Shown here one piece after another: positions 58,300 to 64,000 of a DNA stretch of 64,000 nucleotides. This stretch comes from Craspedostauros australis. Taxonomy: Eukaryota > Bacillariophyta > Bacillariophyceae > Mastogloiales > Achnanthaceae. Position numbers and translations under genes: made by a program. Each line of letters opens with the position of its first letter. Within the stretch, counting starts at the first letter, position 1. The stretch spans positions 1,550,001 to 1,614,000 of the forward strand of contig JAMXDE010000016.1 of the NCBI GenBank assembly GCA_026770025.1. The letters are read 5' to 3'. The notes beneath the pieces are model-generated. The model had not been told where the DNA came from, searched no databases, and saw only the letters and a program-made list of their open reading frames with translations.

Positions 58300-59746
58300 G
58301 AGCATCAACCGACACACAACAGCACACCAATGCCACTTCGCCGACACCGGGTTCACGCACAATGGTGTCCTCTACCAACCATGCCACGCCCGATATCACA
58401 AGCTATGCTGCCGAGTGGGACCTCCCTTCCGAACACGCCTACGCAACCAAAAGGGTCTCACGCTGCCACCCAACCTCAGTATTTTGGGTCTCTTCGTGTG
58501 CGAGGCATGCACGGTCCGAGTACACCTCCAGCGAGAGTTGGTCCCCAGCCACACGGACCTCCATCTCCTCCGTTTGGAACGCATGCGCATCATCGACCTA
58601 GCGCACAATTGGGCGTCGGGTACTCTCACCACCTACAGCAGCAAGATTCGAGTACTACGCAAGTTCGGTCTTCAACATGGCGTCCCTACCCTGCAGCCAC
58701 CCGACATCCAATCGCCACCCTACTCTGAGACAATCCCGATCATGTGGGCGCAGGAACACTACGCCACACAGGTACCCTCACGCAGGAACACACTCGGCGA
58801 CCAAACCATCAAGTTCAGCACCGTGCGTGGCCTACGCAGCGCCGCATCAGCGTTCGGCACATGGAACATGTGCATCGCGCATCCTGAGCGCGCCATGCTC
58901 GATGCCAAGCAACGCCCTGTTATCGTCGATGAATGCCTTCCAACAGACCACCTCGGATACTCGATGCTGACACAAGGCATGCGAACACGTCTCGGCGAAG
59001 ATTCGCGACCATCAGTCGCCCTACTCTCCCGCCACGTCCACTTCATGGACCGATGCTTCCTGCATCAATACCAACACGCAGTCACAACACAACAACGACG
59101 AACAGCGGCGATGGCAGGTATCATCAACCTTGTGGGATGGCTGGGATGGCTACGGGCCGCGGAAGCATTCGGCATCTCGTGGTCAGACGTCACCATTCTC
59201 GAACCACGCGACGCCAGCCACAACGACCTCCCGCCAAACACTGGCGCAGTCCTTCTGCGTCTCGCCATGCAAACGAAGTCCGACCGCAGCCGGCAAGCCG
59301 ATGTGGTCGTCGCCTTCCACACCTCGTCAGGCCTCAGTCTCGGAAAATGGCTGCTCCGAGCGCGCGCGGAACGGGACCATCGCATTCCGACCGACCTCTT
59401 GGTGCATCATCCTTCGGGGCAACCTTGGACATCGCATTTCTACCGCACAACCTTCGCGTACCCGTCCTTGCTGGAGCAACAACAACGCGGCGACACTTTC
59501 CTGCGCTCGGCAATCGGCGCACAAGACACGCCCATTCCCACCAGGTTTTACTCCTTCCACATGTACCGACGAGGGGGACGCACACACGTCTCCAGACAGC
59601 GGCCAGGATGCATGCGCGCAGCTACCAAGCTGGAGGTCTCAGAGCACGGCAGATGGCGACGCCAACGTGCCAACGAGGATATGCCGACGGCGTACCTCCA
59701 ATGGCCACTCGCTGACCGACTGGCAATCACCGCGCTTTGCATGTGA
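58106..59746 (+). CDS. YR retrotransposon ORF3, PHD-like zinc domain plus tyrosine recombinase
   Basis: Open frame to 59746, overlapping the end of ORF2 by about 190 nt in another frame. No ATG lies upstream of the zinc domain, so it may be made by frameshifting from ORF2. After a hydrophobic low-complexity start, a Cys/His cluster (CTGC, QCHF, CHARYHKLCC, CEAC) looks like a PHD-type zinc finger (about residues 58-135). The recombinase follows: Arg box in GWLGWLRAAEAFGISW, then HMYRRGG (H-x-x-R), SEHGRW (second His) and the likely nucleophile Tyr in TAYLQW (about residue 530). The catalytic set appears complete. It should integrate circular element DNA. Confidence 0.85.
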   Translation: MSELECSPTTIYISLLLLLLIFLIFSSASLPTLALSLLPDWTLLPAPGIDGITNGSPSVCTGCAKSINRHTTAHQCHFADTGFTHNGVLYQPCHARYHKLCCRVGPPFRTRLRNQKGLTLPPNLSILGLFVCEACTVRVHLQRELVPSHTDLHLLRLERMRIIDLAHNWASGTLTTYSSKIRVLRKFGLQHGVPTLQPPDIQSPPYSETIPIMWAQEHYATQVPSRRNTLGDQTIKFSTVRGLRSAASAFGTWNMCIAHPERAMLDAKQRPVIVDECLPTDHLGYSMLTQGMRTRLGEDSRPSVALLSRHVHFMDRCFLHQYQHAVTTQQRRTAAMAGIINLVGWLGWLRAAEAFGISWSDVTILEPRDASHNDLPPNTGAVLLRLAMQTKSDRSRQADVVVAFHTSSGLSLGKWLLRARAERDHRIPTDLLVHHPSGQPWTSHFYRTTFAYPSLLEQQQRGDTFLRSAIGAQDTPIPTRFYSFHMYRRGGRTHVSRQRPGCMRAATKLEVSEHGRWRRQRANEDMPTAYLQWPLADRLAITALCM

Positions 59747-59806
59747 TGGCACGACGCTCACTTTTTCGCTTGTTGTTCCTCTTTTTCTTCCACTTCTTTC
59801 TCTTTT

Positions 59807-59824
59807 GGGGGGGGGGGGGGGGGG
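59807..59824 (+). repeat. Run of 18 G
   Basis: Homopolymer between the ORF3 stop and repeat B1. Its length may be uncertain in the assembly. Confidence 0.9.
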
Positions 59825-59894
59825 AACCCTCTTTTTCGGCCGCCTGCGACAGAAACAGGGGGTACCGAGAGGGAGATACTCTCCCTCTGCCAGG

Positions 59895-60079
59895 GGGGAT
59901 TCCAGCGCTCTCCCTCCAACCAAGATCGAATCAGTCAACACCAACGCAAACAGCCGAGGCAGAGACTTGAAACGAAATTGGCCTGGAGGGAACGAGCCGG
60001 ATGATTCAAGGCAAGCTTGAAGGTGCTAGTAGCACTACCACCCAACGCAGACAAAAGCTATGTGTCTATGGATTAGCCG
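59895..60079 (+). repeat. Split direct repeat B1
   Basis: 185 bp from GGGGATTCCAGC to GGATTAGCCG, abutting A2 directly. The B1-A2 junction should equal the junction of the circular intermediate. Confidence 0.93.
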
Positions 60080-60638
60080 GGTCACTTCTAAACATAATTG
60101 ACTGGTTGATACAGACGACCCATACGACTCCAGGGCACCATCCGATGGAAGAGGACGAAGAACGCAACGGAAAGTGCAAGTCGTGCGCACGACTCCGCAA
60201 CGGAAACCCGAACCAAAGGTTTAACGGCTACACATGGGCCAGACACCTAAATAAGAGTAATTCAAACGAGGTGCGACAACGGCCAATTGATGGCAACGCG
60301 GAGCTCACAAAATGAGCAACTGCGACAACAAAAGTCGAACAACAAAAATCGGGAACGCAAAACGCACCATCTTGGGTCGCGACACACACCCCTCAAGAAA
60401 GAGACACGATCTGAGGGACCAAGCCCGACCAAGACCCGATTCAAATCAATAGAGAAACAGAGAAGGAGCCAAACATGAGATATGAGAGGAGCCCGCAAGA
60501 GAAAGAAAGAAAGAAAGGAGAGAATAGAAAACAACAAGCAGAGAAGCGATGGACCAGCAGCAATCGAAGCACCCACAATTTGGAAAAGACAACAGAATTG
60601 TCAACTCCCCGCTTCGATTAACGCTTCCTGCAACGCTT
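60078..60638 (+). repeat. Split direct repeat A2
   Basis: 561 bp, two substitutions from A1. Confidence 0.93.
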
Positions 60639-60670
60639 CAAATTTTTTTTAACCCACCTTCCCGCCCTTT

Positions 60671-60855
60671 GGGGATTCCAGCGCTCTCCCTCCAACCAAG
60701 ATCGAATCAGTCAACACCAACGCAAACAGCCGAGGCAGAGACTTGAAACGAAATTGGCCTGGAGGGAACGAGCCGGATGATTCAAGGCAAGCTTGAAGGT
60801 GCTAGTAGCACTACCACCCAACGCAGACAAAAGCTATGTGTCTATGGATTAGCCG
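60671..60855 (+). repeat. Split direct repeat B2
   Basis: 185 bp, identical to B1 by eye, ending at the element 3' boundary GGATTAGCCG. A 32-bp T-rich linker separates it from A2. Confidence 0.93.
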
Positions 60856-61454
60856 TGTTGCGATTTGCACAATGATGGCTGCTGCAACAGGAAAGGTCAA
60901 AATGGACCCGCAAGCGCACGAATCGCAAAACGAGAAACAACACGACCGCCATCAGTCTCTTTCCGCGTCAGCAAGGGGAGAAAAGCAGGTTGCGCAGGAC
61001 TTTGTATTGACAAACTAAGCTTAGCATCAAAGAGTACAATATTTTGCATACCACAAAATAAGTCACTGTGCTCCATTACATTATATTACTGTGTTGTGTG
61101 GTATACGCAAGTGTTGCTGTTGCCGTGAACGTGGACGTGTCGGGAAGCCGCCACCAACGCTGCTCTGATTGACACAACACGCAACAACGTGGAAACACCC
61201 AAATGGGCCAAATGACCAACAACGCGAGGAATCAACGCAACACCGAATCTGCCGCAACATCACCATCCACACCGTTGGATACCATCGCCGTCTGATATCG
61301 ACCGTCAAAGACGTCATCATTTTCGTCCGCGGTGAAGACAAGCCAGCCAGGTATTTGTGTCGTAAAAGCTAGCTAAATATATCTAACCCTAATGGACAAC
61401 ACGAAAAGTCATGTTCTAAAAATATCACGTTTTACGATGTCAAATCCGCAAGAA
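60856..61454. other. Right interior of the TIR element
   Basis: About 600 bp without a convincing ORF. The last 120 bp are AT-rich and mirror the AT-rich left end. Confidence 0.4.
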
Positions 61455-61480
61455 CGTACGTGCGAACCCTGAATGGGGTC
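61455..61480 (-). repeat. Right terminal inverted repeat
   Basis: 26 bp, exact reverse complement of 42726-42751, followed by the duplicated CTAC. Confidence 0.93.
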
Positions 61481-63836
61481 CTACACAGACAACACCATTC
61501 CCCCTGATGTTGAACCCATCGTTCACGCATTATCGGATGCTGTTTTGTTCTCACATCAAGAGACAGAATCACGCACAAGTGGAAAGGACGTCGTTTCTGT
61601 TCCAAAGTTCACTCCTGAAGAACTTCTGGGCAAAACGATTTTGTTCCACCACAATGGACAAAACGTCCGTGCCAAAGTGATCCAAAAGATCAACGATTCA
61701 GACGCTGAGAACCATCAGCGTATCAAGATGCTCCTATCACTTAACGATGGGGAGCTTCACGAACTGATTTCGTATGTCGAACTTTCCGACGTCTTCGAGC
61801 GACAAACCACAGATGGTGCTGCGGACAACCCGCAGGCAGAGAATCAATGGTCCTTCCAAGCCATCGTGGATCACGAAGGTCCCCTCCCTCAGACATCCCC
61901 ATCCTACAAGGGATCCAAGTACAATGTAACTGTGCTTTGGGATGACGGTTCCAAAACGTCCGAACCGTTATCTGTCATTGCGAAGGATGACCCAATCTCT
62001 TGCGCTATTTATGCGCGGAAACACGATTTGCTCGGGGTTCCCGGGTGGAAGCGTTTCCGACAAATCGGTATTCGCCAACACTCGATCGCTCGTGCAATCG
62101 CCACCAACAAGGCGAACCGCAGCAACACACCCGTATTCCAGTTCGGCGTTCAGGTACCGCGCAACCACAAGGAAGCGCTGATGCTTGACGCCAAGAATGG
62201 TAACACGCTGTGGGCTGATGCCGAGCGCAAGGAAATGGACCAGCTCACGAGCTACGAGACCTTCAAGACCCTCGGATACCATGCCAAGGTACCCGATGGG
62301 TTCCAGAAGATTCGGTTGCAATGGGTATACGCCGTGAAGCACGATCTGCGCCACAAGGCCAGATGTGTCGCCGGCGGCCACCTGACAGCGCCATGCAAGG
62401 ACACAGCCTACGCTGGAGTCGTCAGCCTCCGTTCCCTCCGCCTCGCACTACTCGCTGGGGAGATGAACGGGCTTCAGACCATGGTCGGCGACATCGGCAA
62501 TGCGTACTTGGAAGCCTACACCAAGGAACGCATCTGCTTTGTCGCTGGAGACGAGTTCGGAGACAAGGCCCGCCATACGATGCAAATCGTCAAGGCACTC
62601 TACGGCCTCCGCACTTCTGGCGCACGCTTCCACGAAGCGCTCGCCGACACACTCAGGGACCTGCAATTCTTCCAATGCAGATCCGACCCTGATGTGTGGA
62701 TGCGCGACGGTGGTGACCATTGGGAGTACGTCTGCGTCTACGTGGACGACCTCATGGCCACCATGAAGGACCCGCAAGCCTTCTTCGACACACTCACTTC
62801 AGTCTATGGATACAAGTTGAAGGGTGTCGGACCCGTCTCCTACCACCTCGGCGCAGACTTCGGTCGCGATAGCGATGGCACAATGAAGATGAGCCCGCAA
62901 TTGTACATCAAGCGCATGCTCGGCAACTACGAGCGCATGTTCGGCTGTGCCCCCACGAAGGCCAGCTGCCCACTCGACCATTATGACAGCCTGGAACTCG
63001 ATAAGTCGCCTGAGCTCTCCGAGATCGACAAACGCAAGTTCATGTCGCTGATCGGCGCGCTACAATGGTGCATCACCCTCGGACGGTTCGACATCTCTGT
63101 CGCCGTCATGACCCTCGCACGCTTCCGTGCCGCCCCTCGCAAAGGTCACCTCGAGCGCGCTCAACGCGTTTACGGGTACCTGCGCAAACATCCCGATGCC
63201 GCCATCCGGTTCCGCACGGGCGTTCCACACCACGAAGAGAGTTTTGTTGTTCCCAAACACGACTGGCTCTACTCCGTGTACGGACACACACAAGAGGAAA
63301 CCGACCCAGACGTGCCCACTCCGAAAGGCGCGATTGTCCGCACCACCACCTTTGTGGATGCAAACCTCCTCCACTGCAAGGTCACTGGCAGGTCGGCAAC
63401 TGGCATCCTACACCTTGTCAACCAGACTCCCATCGAGTGGTTCAGCAAGCGCCAAGCCACCGTCGAGACTGCGACCTATGGGTCCGAGTTCGTTGCTGCC
63501 AGGCAGGCCACCGAACAGATCATCTCTCTCCGACTCGCTCTCCGCGAGATGGGCATTCCCATCGACGGTCCCAGCTGGATGTTTGGTGATAACCAAAGCG
63601 TCATCACCTCGTCTACTGTGGCCATGAGCATGCTGTCCAAGTGGCACAATGCTCTTGCCTACCACAGGGTCCGCTCCGCCATCGCCGCCGGGGTCCTCTA
63701 CTTCGTCAAAATACACGGCTCACAAAATGTGGCCGACATCATGACCAAGTTCCTCCCATGGGCATCCTTCTGGCCCCTCGTCAAGCCTCTGCTCTTCTGG
63801 AAGGGCAACAGCCCCTCGCCGGATCGTGTCACCTGA
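61481..63836 (+). pseudogene. pol: Copia E RT-RNase H
   Basis: Resumes the E frame after the TIR element and is open to the stop at 63836. Contains the RT motifs MVGDIGNAYLEA and CVYVDDLMATM, and RNase H FVDANLLHC and TATYGSEFVAA. Stretches around 61950-62400 appear identical to copia D, whereas later parts differ at a few percent. The apparent Met just before it (61473) lies in the inverted repeat and is not a real start. Confidence 0.9.
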
Positions 63837-63869
63837 ACTGCTACCTACATCGAGACACACTTTGGGGAG

Positions 63870-64000
63870 TATTAGCTCAAACTAGTATTCCCATTAGTCG
63901 TGTTAAGATTTAGTCTAGTTAGTCAAATGACCGACTGCTCAGAGTTTGAGCGGGGATTGAAGCGTGACTCGATGTCGGTGGGATGGGGTCCCACCCTCGA
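63870..64000 (+). repeat. 3' LTR of copia E, partial
   Basis: Begins TATTAGCTCAAAC after the purine tract TTGGGGAG and is cut by the window end. Matches the D LTR apart from small indels near 63944. Confidence 0.92.

Larger units (their letters stand above)
51990..60855 (+). mobile_element. Tyrosine-recombinase (DIRS-order) retrotransposon with split direct repeats
   Basis: 8,866 bp in the order A1 (51990-52550), ORF1, ORF2, ORF3, B1 (59895-60079), A2 (60078-60638), B2 (60671-60855). A1 and A2 differ at two of 561 positions, and the two 185-bp B copies appear identical. Split direct repeats with RT-RNase H and a tyrosine recombinase but no DDE integrase or protease are the hallmark of Ngaro/PAT-like members of the DIRS order. 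No target duplication is present, as expected for recombinase insertion of a circle. High copy identity indicates a recent insertion. Confidence 0.93.
42726..61480. mobile_element. Large TIR element of unassigned superfamily
   Basis: Perfect 26-bp terminal inverted repeats (42726-42751 and 61455-61480, beginning GACCCCATTCAGGG), with a second shared subterminal motif TGCGGATTT a few bases further in. Flanked by the 4-bp duplication CTAC in copia E, whose sequence is restored by removal. Total length is 18,755 bp. Without the nested YR retrotransposon (8,866 bp) and two solo LTRs, about 8.3 kb remain. No transposase, DDE motif or other element gene is recognisable in that part, so it is either non-autonomous or carries an unknown or decayed enzyme. 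Confidence 0.88.
22271..64000 (+). mobile_element. Copia element E, outermost element, split by two insertions
   Basis: Same family as copia D. Own sequence is 22271-26019, 42681-42725 and 61481-64000. It begins at the primer-binding site (GATTAACAGTCGC at 22273) without a 5' LTR, and its 3' LTR starts at 63870 and leaves the window. It is interrupted by copia C (duplication GCCGAT at 26014-26019 and 42681-42686) and by the TIR element (duplication CTAC at 42722-42725 and 61481-61484). Removing both restores the sequence found uninterrupted in D at 35575-35650. Confidence 0.93.

Noticed and set aside
61473-61510. Met start of a new ORF at 61473
   Set aside because: The ATG lies in the right terminal inverted repeat, so the ORF is the interrupted copia E frame joined to it by chance.
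1-64000. CRISPR arrays, bacterial operons, rRNA genes
   Set aside because: No regularly spaced short repeats with unique spacers, no ribosome-binding-site operon layout and no rRNA-like sequence. The window is eukaryotic in character.

Overview
This is a eukaryotic window dominated by transposable elements, most likely from a diatom or another stramenopile alga. The grounds are intron-free long ORFs, several Ty1/copia lineages of the kind abundant in diatoms, a tyrosine-recombinase (YR) retrotransposon, and a membrane-anchored fucosyltransferase-like gene of a type I associate with diatoms. The species cannot be fixed from the sequence alone.

Host genes lie at the left. They are a type II membrane glycosyltransferase-like gene (643-2241, +), a convergent small amphipathic/membrane protein (2456-3184, -) and an ankyrin-coiled coil-BTB protein (13656-16574, -). 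Between and around them are copia family A copies: a nearly full element with two stop codons (5130-13022), and a truncated minus-strand copy (18837-22066) that abuts a tRNA-like repeat.

From 22271 to the window end is one nested stack. The outermost element, E (+ strand copia), starts exactly at its primer-binding site and runs off the window in its 3' LTR. Two elements have inserted into its pol gene. The first is copia C (26020-42680, - strand, target duplication GCCGAT), which itself holds copia D (31240-38638, duplication GGTGA) and two solo LTRs. The second is an 18.75 kb element with 26-bp terminal inverted repeats (42726-61480, duplication CTAC), which holds two family A solo LTRs, a tRNA-like repeat and a YR retrotransposon (51990-60855). 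Removing insertions and one copy of each duplication restores the interrupted reading frames of C and E, so the layout is well supported.

The YR retrotransposon has a textbook split direct repeat arrangement: A1 - ORFs - B1 A2 B2, with A copies of 561 bp and B copies of 185 bp. Its three ORFs are a Gag-like protein with a Cauli_VI/RNase H1 N-terminal-like module, an RT-RNase H with one frameshift, and a PHD-like zinc domain joined to a tyrosine recombinase. The TIR element shows no recognisable transposase in its roughly 8-10 kb of own sequence. Other points of interest are an RT active-site YVND shared by two family A copies, a stop codon shared by D and E between integrase and RT, and C having identical LTRs although it contains D, whose LTRs have already diverged.
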